Source of the DNA: Anaerolineae bacterium
GTDB lineage: Bacteria > Chloroflexota > Anaerolineae > J102
Direction of reading: 5' to 3'
Length of the DNA: 6,466 bases
Assembly (NCBI GenBank): GCA_026985975.1
Contig: JALSPL010000548.1
Coordinates: 1-6,466 of the forward strand
This document shows, piece by piece, positions 1-5,297 of this stretch (the stretch's first letter is position 1; every line of letters starts with the position of its first letter). A program made the translations under genes and the position numbers. The notes under the pieces were generated by a model. The model had not been told where the DNA came from, made no database searches, and saw only the letters and a program-made list of their open reading frames with translations.

Positions 1-117
1 CAGGATGAAGCATTGCGGCGGCGGGTGGCCCGGGCGGGCATGACCTTCGCCCGCTCCGAATTCAGCGCCCGCCGCATGACTGATTTGATCGAGGATTTGA
101 TGCTGGGAGAGGGGTGA
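1..117 (+). CDS. C-terminal end of a gene, possibly a glycosyltransferase (partial)
   Basis: The first 38 codons are open from base 1 to a TGA at 115-117, and the rest of the gene lies left of the window. The visible tail is rich in Arg and Ala (ARAGMTFARSEFSARRMTDL) and ends in an acidic helix, LIEDLMLGEG. This resembles the last helix of many GT-B glycosyltransferases, where a basic AxxGR stretch is followed by an F-S-x-x-R-x-x-D segment. The O-antigen ligase gene downstream makes a sugar-polymer role plausible. That is inference from a short tail and context: no catalytic residue is visible, and any other family remains possible. The reading frame itself is reasonably sure. Confidence 0.45.
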   Translation, partial: QDEALRRRVARAGMTFARSEFSARRMTDLIEDLMLGEG

Positions 118-149
118 TTCGTGACTGTCGTTTTCAAAGCGCCTGTCTC

Positions 150-178
150 TTGACAAAGCAAAGTAAGTCCAGTATACT
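150..178 (+). promoter_or_regulatory. Near-consensus sigma-70-type promoter
   Basis: A perfect -35 hexamer TTGACA (150-155) and a -10 TATACT (173-178) are separated by exactly 17 bases. Transcription would start near 185, about 45 bases before the small membrane-protein ORF at 230. It lies just after the stop of the preceding gene, so the small ORF probably has its own strong transcript. Confidence 0.75.
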
Positions 179-229
179 TAGTGTAACTTCAACACTTATC
201 GGCAAGCCAATCCTTTTGAAGAGGCAATT

Positions 230-340
230 ATGCTGGACAATTTCGATCTCGTCGCCATTGTCATCATCCTGATTCTGCTGGCATTCATCATGGGCATGAT
301 CACGGGCGTGTCGCTGGCCCGGCCCAAAACGAAAGGGTAG
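230..340 (+). CDS. Small single-span membrane protein (36 aa), function unknown
   Basis: ATG at 230 is preceded by a good ribosome-binding site, GAAGAGG (218-224), five bases away, and by the near-consensus promoter at 150-178. The protein starts MLDNFDL, continues as one hydrophobic helix (about residues 8-29, VAIVIILILLAFIMGMITG), and ends with a basic tail, RPKTKG. A single membrane span with the positive tail on the cytoplasmic side is the likely topology. It is too short for most gene callers and matches no family that I recognise. It could be a small regulator or stabiliser of a membrane complex, or a type I toxin-like peptide. There is no sequence evidence for any of these beyond the one span. 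The strong promoter and SD make real expression likely. Confidence 0.6.
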   Translation: MLDNFDLVAIVIILILLAFIMGMITGVSLARPKTKG

Positions 341-365
341 ACGTAAGCTGGCTCGCAACAGCAGA

Positions 366-392
366 GAGGAACGGGGATTCGCCCCCATTCTC
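366..392 (+). other. Imperfect hairpin after the small ORF
   Basis: GAGGAACGGGG (366-376) pairs with CCCCCATTCTC (382-392) around a five-base loop. Nine of eleven positions pair, counting one G-T. No T-run follows, so it is not a standard intrinsic terminator, although it lies between the small ORF and the next promoter and could shield or end the short transcript. Part of it recurs inverted near 4627 (ATGGGGGCGAATC). Confidence 0.3.
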
Positions 393-419
393 GTAACGCC
401 TCCATAAATCTCGACTTGT

Positions 420-448
420 TTGCCAGATAAAAACGTTTCATATACAAT
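420..448 (+). promoter_or_regulatory. Promoter for the DUF433 gene and probably the O-antigen ligase gene
   Basis: TTGCCA (420-425) and TACAAT (443-448), each one base off consensus, lie 17 bases apart. The transcript would start near 455. It would read through the RBS GGAGGA (475-480), the broken DUF433 gene and then the ligase gene at 836, for which no closer promoter was seen. Confidence 0.55.
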
Positions 449-569
449 GGTCTCACCTTGAAAAGCCCCGCAATGGAGGATGAGAAATAATGATGAATCG
501 CATTATTGCTGATCCCAAAATACTCGGTGGGAAACCAATCATTCGGGGCACGCGTCTGTCTGTCGAATT

Positions 570-577
570 CATTCTTG
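570..577. repeat. Left 8-bp target-site duplication CATTCTTG
   Basis: This copy belongs to the original DUF433 coding sequence (end of codons F-I-L). The identical octamer is at 727-734, on the other side of the palindromic element. A looser match extends left of both copies (TCGAATTCATTCTTG versus TCGATCCATTCTTG). Confidence 0.65.
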
Positions 578-726
578 GCTCCCATGAAAAAAGGTCGAGA
601 TCAGCAGCAACGATAGAGAAGACAGCGAAAATGGTGTGGTTTCATCCACCTTTCCTTGGCGAAACCATGATATTTTCCTTTGCGCCTTGGCAGCTTTGCG
701 TGAGATCAAGCTTTTTTCAGTCGATC
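578..726. mobile_element. MITE-like palindromic element inserted in the DUF433 gene
   Basis: This 149-bp non-coding element is bounded by 8-bp direct repeats CATTCTTG (570-577 and 727-734), as expected of a target-site duplication. Its ends are inverted repeats: TGAAAAAAG at 585-593 matches the complement at 711-719, each exactly seven bases from the element's end, with weaker matches outside and inside. The whole element is an imperfect palindrome about base 652: GAAAAT (627-632) pairs with ATTTTC (672-677), and TGGTTTC (637-643) with GAAACCA (661-667). It encodes no transposase, so it would need one acting in trans. The part around 680-705, read on the minus strand (TCACGCAAAG, GGCGCAAAGG), resembles a motif I remember from dispersed repeats in several phyla, which is unverified. 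Confidence 0.7.
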
Positions 727-734
727 CATTCTTG
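727..734. repeat. Right 8-bp target-site duplication CATTCTTG
   Basis: Second copy of the octamer, 157 bases from the first, immediately before the DUF433 sequence resumes with DLLASGM. Confidence 0.65.
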
Positions 735-835
735 ACTTGTTGGCCTCGGGAATGACTGAAGAAGAAATCCTGGATGATTATCCTCATATCAGCAAAGAGG
801 ACATTCACGCCTGCCTCAGATATGCTGTTTGAAGC

Positions 836-2317
836 ATGAGTTTTTCTCCGCACGCCCGCCGCTTTTTCGCCCCCATCAGCCAATGGGGGCTTTTGGCGCT
901 GGCGATGGTGGCGTTGGCCGCGCTGCTGGCGCTGCCGCCGCTGAAGTTGAGTCTGCTGGCGCTGGCGGCGCTGGCGTTCGGGTTGGCACTGCTGCTGCGG
1001 CCCGCGCTGGGCCTCTACGCGCTGGCGCTGGTGATTCCCTTCAGCGCGGTGGCCCGCGTTCCCCTGGGCCCGGCCAGCATCGGGCCCGCCGATTTGCTGG
1101 CGGCGGCTACGTTTTTCGCCTGGTTTCTGCGGAAGGCGGCTTTTCGCCCCCAACGCCGTCCGGCGCCGCTGCTGTGGTTGCTCCTGCCCTTCGCCATCGT
1201 GCTGCTGTACTCCACCCTGGCGGCCCGCAGCCTGGTGCAGGCCCTGCCCGAGCTGGTCAAATGGGCCGAAGTGCTGGTCATCTACTGGCTGGGCGCACAG
1301 TTGCTGACGCCCAAACATCGGCTGCCCCTGGCGCTGACCCTGCTGGCCGCGGGCAGTATCGAAGCGCTCATCGGCATCCGGCAGTTCCTGTTTCGCATCG
1401 GGCCGGATGCGTATTTGCTGGGGCGCTTTTTGCGGGCTTACGGCACCTTCGGCCAGCCCAATCCCTATGCGGGCTATCTGGGGCTGACGCTGCCGCTGGG
1501 GCTGAGTCTGAGTTTGTGGGCGCTTGCCTCGGCGTTCAGCCATCAGTTTTCAGACCTCAGTTTTCAGTGGATGAGAAACCGGCGGTGGGCGAGAATAGCG
1601 CTGCTGCTGCTCATTACTAGCATGACCGGGCTCATCGGGCTGGGCCTGCTGGTGAGCTGGTCGCGGGGGGCGTGGCTGGGCGCGGCCGCCTCCACCGCCA
1701 CGGTGCTGGCCCTGAGCTCCATCTGGGGATTGGGCATCCTGCTGGCCCTGGCCGTCCTGTTCATCATCTCCTGGCCTGCTCTGCCCGCCAGCTTCACCGG
1801 ACGCATCGGTGATGTGATGGGTTATTTTGGCGTATGGAACGCTCGCGGCGTCCCCGTCAACGATGAAAATTTCGCCGTGCTGGAGCGGGTGGCGCACTGG
1901 CAGGCTGCCTGGGAGATGTTCGCCGATCATTTCTGGCTGGGCGTGGGTGTGGGCAATTGGGACGTCGTTTATCCCGATTACGCCATCGGCATCTGGGAGG
2001 CGTCGCTGGGGCACGCGCATAATGTGCTGTTTCACTACGCGGCGGTGGCCGGTATTTTCGGCGCTGTCAGCTATCTGTGGTTGTGGCTGGGCAGTTTGTG
2101 GCGGGCGTTTCGGGCCGGGATCAGAACCAAAGGGGTGGAGCGAGCGATCGCGGTGGGGATCACCGGAATGCTGATCCACCTGAGCATTCATAATCAATTC
2201 GATAACCTGTGGGTGCAGGGGATGCCGCTGCTCATCGCTCTGGCGCTGGCCCTCCTCCCCCTGGCAAATCCCTCTGGCATCAGCGGCTCTTCCGACGTTG
2301 AAGCTATAAATCGATAA
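836..2317 (+). CDS. O-antigen ligase / polymerase family membrane protein (Wzy_C)
   Basis: A 493-residue, strongly hydrophobic protein with about 12 predicted membrane spans (for example 16-34, 37-55, 57-72, 111-128, 163-181, 205-230, 254-275, 280-312 as two, 398-422, 436-452, 462-478). Family signatures are RAYGTFGQPNPYAGYL (200-215), the SWSRGAWLG motif (274-282) that opens the Wzy_C region, a long hydrophilic loop (about 315-395) with ERVAHWQAAWEMF and FWLGVGVGNW (350-375), and the GHAHNVLFH motif (392-400), whose His residues match the position of the functionally important His of WaaL-type ligases. Such proteins join or polymerise lipid-linked glycans on the outer face of the cytoplasmic membrane; the exact glycan cannot be told. 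ATG 836 lies three bases after the DUF433 stop and lacks a clear SD, so expression probably depends on the promoter at 420-448 and translation from upstream, which the MITE-like insertion may have disturbed. The 3' end overlaps the convergent cyclodeaminase gene by 14 bases. Confidence 0.85.
   Translation: MSFSPHARRFFAPISQWGLLALAMVALAALLALPPLKLSLLALAALAFGLALLLRPALGLYALALVIPFSAVARVPLGPASIGPADLLAAATFFAWFLRKAAFRPQRRPAPLLWLLLPFAIVLLYSTLAARSLVQALPELVKWAEVLVIYWLGAQLLTPKHRLPLALTLLAAGSIEALIGIRQFLFRIGPDAYLLGRFLRAYGTFGQPNPYAGYLGLTLPLGLSLSLWALASAFSHQFSDLSFQWMRNRRWARIALLLLITSMTGLIGLGLLVSWSRGAWLGAAASTATVLALSSIWGLGILLALAVLFIISWPALPASFTGRIGDVMGYFGVWNARGVPVNDENFAVLERVAHWQAAWEMFADHFWLGVGVGNWDVVYPDYAIGIWEASLGHAHNVLFHYAAVAGIFGAVSYLWLWLGSLWRAFRAGIRTKGVERAIAVGITGMLIHLSIHNQFDNLWVQGMPLLIALALALLPLANPSGISGSSDVEAINR
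1543..1567 (+). repeat. Two copies of TCAGTTTTCAG inside the ligase gene
   Basis: TCAGTTTTCAG occurs at 1543-1553 and 1557-1567, 14 bases apart, in an AT-rich patch that encodes a polar loop (about residues 236-246, HQFSDLSFQW). A near-copy, TCAGTTTTTAGTGG, lies at 5448-5461 between the cyclodeaminase stub and ribD. It may be a trace of a dispersed short repeat, or chance. Confidence 0.4.
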
Positions 2318-3275
2318 CGCTTCCCAGGCCCGCGGATTCCGCCCGGACCAGGGCCCGCGCTGCGGCCGCCGCATCCTGCACCGCCAGCCCCACGCTCTTG
2401 AACACCGTGATTTCTGCATCCGACGCCCGGCCCGGGACCTCGCCCAGCAGCAATTGCCCTAGCGTGCCCGCCAGATCGTCGGCGGAATAAAGATTGGCGC
2501 GAATGGGCTTGATGATGTCGCCCGCTTCGTGCACTGCGGCCATCACGTCATCCACAAACACCCGGGCGCGGAGGATGGTGGCGGCCGGGGCTTCCTGCAT
2601 GTCTCGGGTGTAGGCTCCCACCAGATTGATGTGCGCGCCCGGCGCCACATCGGCATCCAGAAACACGGGCGTGGCGCTGTCGGTGACCGCGGTGATGATG
2701 TCGGCTCCCTGCACGGCCTCGCGCACGCCCGTGGCCCGGGCGTCGACGCCCTCGGCGCGCAATCGCTGCGCCAGCCGTCCGGCGCTTTCGCCGCTTTTGC
2801 TGCTGATGCGCACCTCCGCGATCTCCCGCACAGCCAGCACGGCCCGCGCCTGATCATACGCCTGGCCGCCGGCGCCGATGAGGGCGAAGATGCGGCTCTG
2901 GGGCCGGGCCAGCAGCTCGGTGGCCAGACCGCTGGCCGCACCGGTGCGGATGGCGGTCAGCGCAGCGCCTTCCAGCAGCGCCCGCGGTGCGCCCGTCTCC
3001 GCATCCAGCACGATGACCAGCCCGTTGATGACAGGCAGGCCGCGGGCGGGGTTGCCGGGGAAGACCGAGACGATTTTCTGGGCCAGGGCCCGGCTCTCGG
3101 GCAGATAAGCGGGCATGAACAGGCTGGTTCCGGCGTCGGTGCGAATGACCAGCCTTTGCGGCGATTGCGCCTCGCCGCGGGCCAGACTGGCAAAGGCCTC
3201 GCGCATGGCGGCGATGGCCTCGGGCATGGGCAGGGCTTGACGAACGTCTTGGGCGTTGAGGATGCGTAGTTTCAT
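2304..3275 (-). CDS. Ornithine cyclodeaminase / mu-crystallin family protein
   Basis: A 323-residue NAD(P)-dependent enzyme-like protein of normal family length. From the start MKLRILNAQDVRQALPMPEA it shows the family order: the substrate-binding half with K67 (AQKIVSVFPGN) and R110 (TAIRTGAASGLA), equivalents of substrate-binding residues in bacterial ornithine cyclodeaminase; a Rossmann fold with IGAGGQAYDQARAVL (133-147); the GAYTRDMQEAP segment (220-230), where the family carries its catalytic Asp; and KSVGLAVQDAAAA (293-305). The family contains ornithine cyclodeaminases, alanine dehydrogenases and ketimine reductases. The YTRDMQE variant is not the classical ornithine-cyclodeaminase signature, so the substrate is uncertain. 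ATG 3275 is preferred over an upstream start at 3329 because the duplicate copy at 5314-5441 diverges two bases upstream of this ATG and the extra residues resemble no family member. No clear SD is visible. The 5' 41 codons are duplicated at 5314-5439 with one change (K2 to E). Confidence 0.88.
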   Translation of the reverse strand: MKLRILNAQDVRQALPMPEAIAAMREAFASLARGEAQSPQRLVIRTDAGTSLFMPAYLPESRALAQKIVSVFPGNPARGLPVINGLVIVLDAETGAPRALLEGAALTAIRTGAASGLATELLARPQSRIFALIGAGGQAYDQARAVLAVREIAEVRISSKSGESAGRLAQRLRAEGVDARATGVREAVQGADIITAVTDSATPVFLDADVAPGAHINLVGAYTRDMQEAPAATILRARVFVDDVMAAVHEAGDIIKPIRANLYSADDLAGTLGQLLLGEVPGRASDAEITVFKSVGLAVQDAAAAARALVRAESAGLGSVIDL

Positions 3276-3277
3276 GG
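3150..3277 (-). repeat. 128-bp direct repeat, copy 1 (5' end of the intact cyclodeaminase gene)
   Basis: This segment runs from two bases upstream of the start codon to codon 41 (PQRL). It is identical to 5314-5441 except at 3272 (T versus C at 5436). The two copies are in the same orientation, 2164 bases apart, and bracket the two accessory genes. Confidence 0.95.
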
Positions 3278-3330
3278 GATTATGATTTCCAGTCATTGAG
3301 CCAGCGCGTCCGCCCAGCCAGAGGGGCAAT

Positions 3331-3368
3331 GGCCAACGACTGGCGTGGGGTGGAAGCCCTTGTTAGCA
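3331..3368 (-). other. Short attC-like junction downstream of the endonuclease gene
   Basis: On the minus strand, 31 bases after the endonuclease stop, TGCTAAC (3368-3362) is followed by AAGGGCTTCC and ends CGCCAGTCGTTGGCC (R'-like GTTGGCC at 3337-3331). GCTAAC can pair with GTTGGC, so the piece folds as a hairpin. At 38 bp it is shorter than usual attC sites (about 57-141 bp), and both cores deviate from RYYYAAC/GTTRRRY. It may be a truncated or hybrid site. The 12-mer AACGACTGGCGT here (3335-3346) recurs at 4368-4379. Confidence 0.3.
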
Positions 3369-3399
3369 CGTCCTTATTGCAAACAGATTACCTTGCTTA

Positions 3400-4314
3400 T
3401 TAGCTGAACCTTTGAGCTAATGGGAAATAGATAATACCTTCCTGGGCTGCCTTTTGAATCTTTAACTCCAAAGCATCTACTAACGAGATTTGGCCTTCGA
3501 GAATCAGAATCAAATCTTGCCCATCCATCAAAACGATATTTGAACTTTTACCACGTGTGAACTCGTAAATCACTTCCGGCCTAAATCCCGCTATAGAAAC
3601 AAAAAGCCCTCGTGTGCTTTCGAGTTTCTTCTCAATTTTTCGCTTCAGCGCTGCCAAATCTAGTTCAGTTGGTGGTTTGGCACGCCATTTTGCTTCTACC
3701 AAATAATCAAAACCCTTGTATCGAAAATGCCCATCAATTTGCTCATTTTTAACTCGATACGGACGACGATAGGTAATCTCGTGAGCCTCAAATAGTTGAG
3801 CAAGAAGTTCTTCCAAATCATATCCGCGTCTTTGAATCTCTTCTTTACTTTTCGCCATTGACATAGCCACGAAATCATCTCTCAATTGTTGCATTTTCTG
3901 AGCACGTGCTGCAAGGGCTACTTGCTTTCGTCGGGCTTCACTGACTCGAGCTTTTACGGCATCTTTTTCTTCTTCAATCATTAACTTTTGCTCAACAGCC
4001 AAGTTCTTGAGCCATCTCAAGGCGTCAAGAGCAGCGTCTTTGTCAGTCACAGTATCGTCGGGGATTTTTCTCAGTTTGCAGAGAGCCGTTACAATGCGAC
4101 GTTGGATAAGAACTCCTTCTTCTCCCATTGTATCAAGGTCTGAAAGAATATGCCGAACGATTTTATACTTCGATTCATCAGCATACCTGTCATACATTTC
4201 TGACTGTACGCCACAAGAGAGCATGAAGTCACGAAATGGGTCTTTTAGCCAGAAGATTTTGCCGCAAACTGACACAACGGCTTCCCTTAACTCAAAACTC
4301 AACTTTGGTTTCAT
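3400..4314 (-). CDS. Lone PD-(D/E)XK restriction endonuclease-like protein (Mrr-type catalytic domain)
   Basis: This 304-residue protein has three parts: an all-helical N-terminal domain (about 5-105, with WLKDPFRDFMLSCGV and RYADESKYKIVRHILSDLD), a charged helical or coiled-coil linker (about 105-160), and a C-terminal nuclease domain (about 163-280). The nuclease core is clear: GYDLEELLAQLFEAHEI (164-180) gives the first helix with its acidic residue, QIDGHF supplies D194, and LVEAKW supplies E207 and K209. This is the D-x(12)-E-x-K pattern of the Mrr/restriction-endonuclease fold, which cuts DNA. No methylase or specificity subunit is next to it, so a modification-dependent or abortive defence role is likelier than classic restriction-modification (inference). 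It is visibly more AT-rich than its neighbours, which suggests transfer. Start ATG 4314 has only a weak GGA-type SD. A promoter candidate lies at 4473-4501. Confidence 0.8.
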   Translation of the reverse strand: MKPKLSFELREAVVSVCGKIFWLKDPFRDFMLSCGVQSEMYDRYADESKYKIVRHILSDLDTMGEEGVLIQRRIVTALCKLRKIPDDTVTDKDAALDALRWLKNLAVEQKLMIEEEKDAVKARVSEARRKQVALAARAQKMQQLRDDFVAMSMAKSKEEIQRRGYDLEELLAQLFEAHEITYRRPYRVKNEQIDGHFRYKGFDYLVEAKWRAKPPTELDLAALKRKIEKKLESTRGLFVSIAGFRPEVIYEFTRGKSSNIVLMDGQDLILILEGQISLVDALELKIQKAAQEGIIYFPLAQRFS

Positions 4315-4363
4315 TTTTCATTATCCAGTATTCGGTATTTATCGCTATCCTATTACGCAGGTG

Positions 4364-4465
4364 TACTAACGACTGGCGTCAGCGGGCAGGTTGTCCGCCC
4401 TCCTGCCCGAGGCCCGGGCCAGCTTCCATGCCCGGCCAGACGATCTAGGACAACGGGCGTTTAGT
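4364..4465 (-). other. attC-like imperfect palindrome upstream of the endonuclease gene
   Basis: On the minus strand, ACTAAAC (4465-4459, six of seven matches to RYYYAAC) opens a 102-bp imperfect palindrome that closes with GTTAGTA (4370-4364). ACTAA/TTAGT pair at the ends, and GTTGTCC (4390-4396) pairs with GGACAAC (4448-4454) further in, with more hairpins inside. Length and architecture fit an integron attC site. The closing core matches GTTRRRY at only five of seven positions. The endonuclease ATG follows about 50 bases later. Confidence 0.35.
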
Positions 4466-4472
4466 CATCAGC

Positions 4473-4501
4473 ATTTTATCACGCCCGAGCCGCGGGCGCA
4501 A
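4473..4501 (-). promoter_or_regulatory. Candidate promoter for the endonuclease gene
   Basis: Read on the minus strand, TTGCGC (4501-4496) and TAAAAT (4478-4473) are exactly 17 bases apart. It points toward the endonuclease start at 4314 and is the only such pair that I saw in the gene-free stretch. The leader would be about 150 bases long and would contain the attC-like palindrome. Confidence 0.4.
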
Positions 4502-4576
4502 CGGGCGCAAGCATCTTCCCCCGCAGGCGGGGGACCGAGGGGGGCCACCTCGCCCGCTCGCTCATCATGCCCGCGG

Positions 4577-4628
4577 GCCCAACGAGCATTGAAACGCCTC
4601 GCTTCAGCTCTTGCACTGATCGTTGTAT
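4577..4628 (-). other. attC-like site just after the 210-residue gene
   Basis: Nine bases after the stop codon (minus strand) comes ATACAAC (4628-4622, six of seven matches to RYYYAAC), and 52 bp later GTTGGGC (4583-4577), a perfect GTTRRRY core. CAACGA near the left end pairs with TCGTTG near the right. Inside, GCA/TGC and TGAA/TTCA can pair, with unequal bulges on the two arms, as in attC hairpins. This is the best cassette-site candidate in the window, but it was found by eye and the palindrome is weak. Confidence 0.4.
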
Positions 4629-4637
4629 GGGGGCGAA

Positions 4638-5270
4638 TCAGTAGCGATATGATTCGGATTTCAGTATCTTGCTTGCCCAGTTCTTTTTTATCCAGTCAAA
4701 TAGACTCTCTTGCCATTGGATGAACCCATCTGGCTGTTTTCGACAATTTTCAAATAATTTTTGCAGATTTCTATTTTCGTGCTTCCATCTTTGTTCAAAA
4801 TTATCCCATACCACCCATATCCCATTCAGCCAGTTGCAGAACTCAGCCGTGATCATAAAATAGCCTCGCTTTGGGGTCGGTACGGATACCTCCACTACCG
4901 GAGAAAGTAGTGTGTTTATACGCCCATTTTTGAAAATTTCTTCTGTTATCGGTCGATGCTGAAAAAATGCGAAACTCTCCAAATTTCCGTGCTTTTTCAA
5001 GTGCGAGGACTTTGATCTATCGGCATATCTATGATTCCGATACAATTCCCAGCAAAGAGGATTAGCAATTCTTGTATTCCATAGCAGGAAGGTGTCAGTA
5101 TGATGTGATTGTTTTAACATTGGCAAGTCATCTGGAGCCAAGTAGATTGGCCCTTCAAAAGTCGCATGTGTAGAAATCATCCGTATATTGCGATTTTTGC
5201 ATACAAATTTGAGAAAAGCTAGTTCGTCGTCTAGGGATGTTTCCACACTTATGCATTCCAGCGTATCCAT
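4638..5270 (-). CDS. Hypothetical protein (210 aa), unrecognised
   Basis: ATG 5270 is preceded by GGAAAGAG about eight bases upstream, a plausible SD, and is preferred over an in-frame TTG at 5288 that overlaps that SD. The protein begins MDTLECISVETSLDDELAFL. It has no signal peptide or clear membrane span and is rich in Trp, His and aromatics. The N-terminal third looks alpha/beta (KNRNIRMISTHATF, 25-38). A middle segment VVEVSVPTPKRGYFMITAEF (125-144) may be two strands. The C-terminus is helical and Trp-rich (NGIWVVWDNFEQRWKHENRN, then W186, W193 and W198). I recognise no family. It is AT-richer than the flanking chromosome, lies beside the endonuclease gene on the same strand, and ends nine bases from an attC-like site, so it reads as cargo of a mobile cassette. 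It could be a defence partner or an unrelated cassette gene. Confidence 0.65.
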   Translation of the reverse strand: MDTLECISVETSLDDELAFLKFVCKNRNIRMISTHATFEGPIYLAPDDLPMLKQSHHTDTFLLWNTRIANPLCWELYRNHRYADRSKSSHLKKHGNLESFAFFQHRPITEEIFKNGRINTLLSPVVEVSVPTPKRGYFMITAEFCNWLNGIWVVWDNFEQRWKHENRNLQKLFENCRKQPDGFIQWQESLFDWIKKNWASKILKSESYRY

Positions 5271-5297
5271 GATAATTACTCTTTCCAAGTAAGTGAC

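Larger units (their letters stand above)
490..832 (+). pseudogene. DUF433 (putative antitoxin) gene, disrupted by a 157-bp insertion
   Basis: The N-terminal half, from ATG 490 or 493 behind RBS GGAGGA (475-480), reads MNRIIADPKILGGKPIIRGT then RLSVEFIL. This is the hallmark of the DUF433 helix-turn-helix family, whose members are often partnered with PIN-like toxins (established family knowledge). The C-terminal half, DLLASGMTEEEILDDYPHIS then KEDIHACLRYAV, resumes at 734 in another frame and ends with TGA at 830-832. Joining codon CTT 574-576 directly to GAC 734-736 restores a continuous protein of about 61 residues. The extra 157 bases (149-bp element plus one 8-bp repeat copy) shift the frame, so the existing ORF drifts into 53 foreign residues and stops at 735. 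DUF433 proteins are usually about 75 residues, so even the restored protein is short. No DUF5615/PIN toxin gene is adjacent. The product is almost certainly non-functional. Confidence 0.8.
4315..4637. other. Gene-free, hairpin-rich GC island between two AT-rich genes
   Basis: No convincing ORF lies here. About 4380-4600 is very GC-rich and packed with inverted repeats: CGGGCAGG/CCTGCCCG (4383-4390/4402-4409), GGCCCGGGC/GCCCGGCC with one bulge (4411-4419/4430-4437), CGGGCGT/ACGCCCG (4454-4460/4481-4487) and CCCCCGC/GCGGGGG with a two-base gap (4518-4524/4527-4533). CGGGCGCAA occurs twice in tandem (4493-4510). None is followed by a T-run. The stretch also holds a promoter candidate and the two attC-like palindromes listed separately. 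Confidence 0.6.

Noticed and set aside
569..1543. Long minus-strand ORF of 324 codons opposite the DUF433 and ligase region
   Set aside because: The product is a low-complexity Gln/Arg-rich string caused by the antisense of Leu/Ala-rich membrane codons. The plus strand encodes a clear O-antigen ligase.
1550..2419. Minus-strand ORF of 289 codons opposite the ligase C-terminus
   Set aside because: Compositional shadow of the ligase gene, with no recognisable domain and overlapping two supported genes.
2529..3269. Plus-strand ORF of 246 codons opposite the cyclodeaminase gene
   Set aside because: His/Gly-rich antisense shadow. The minus strand shows a complete family signature.
3276..3329. Upstream start adding 18 residues to the cyclodeaminase
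   Set aside because: The added residues (MPLWLGGRAGSMTG...) do not resemble family members, and the duplicated copy diverges just upstream of the ATG at 3275.
4383..4533. CRISPR array or intrinsic terminators in the hairpin-rich stretch
   Set aside because: The inverted repeats differ from one another, there are no regularly spaced direct repeats with spacers, and no hairpin is followed by a T-run.
4391..4723. Plus-strand ORF of 110 codons through the GC island
   Set aside because: It crosses hairpins and the antisense of the 210-residue gene, is rich in Pro/Ala/Ser/Arg, and has no SD or family features.
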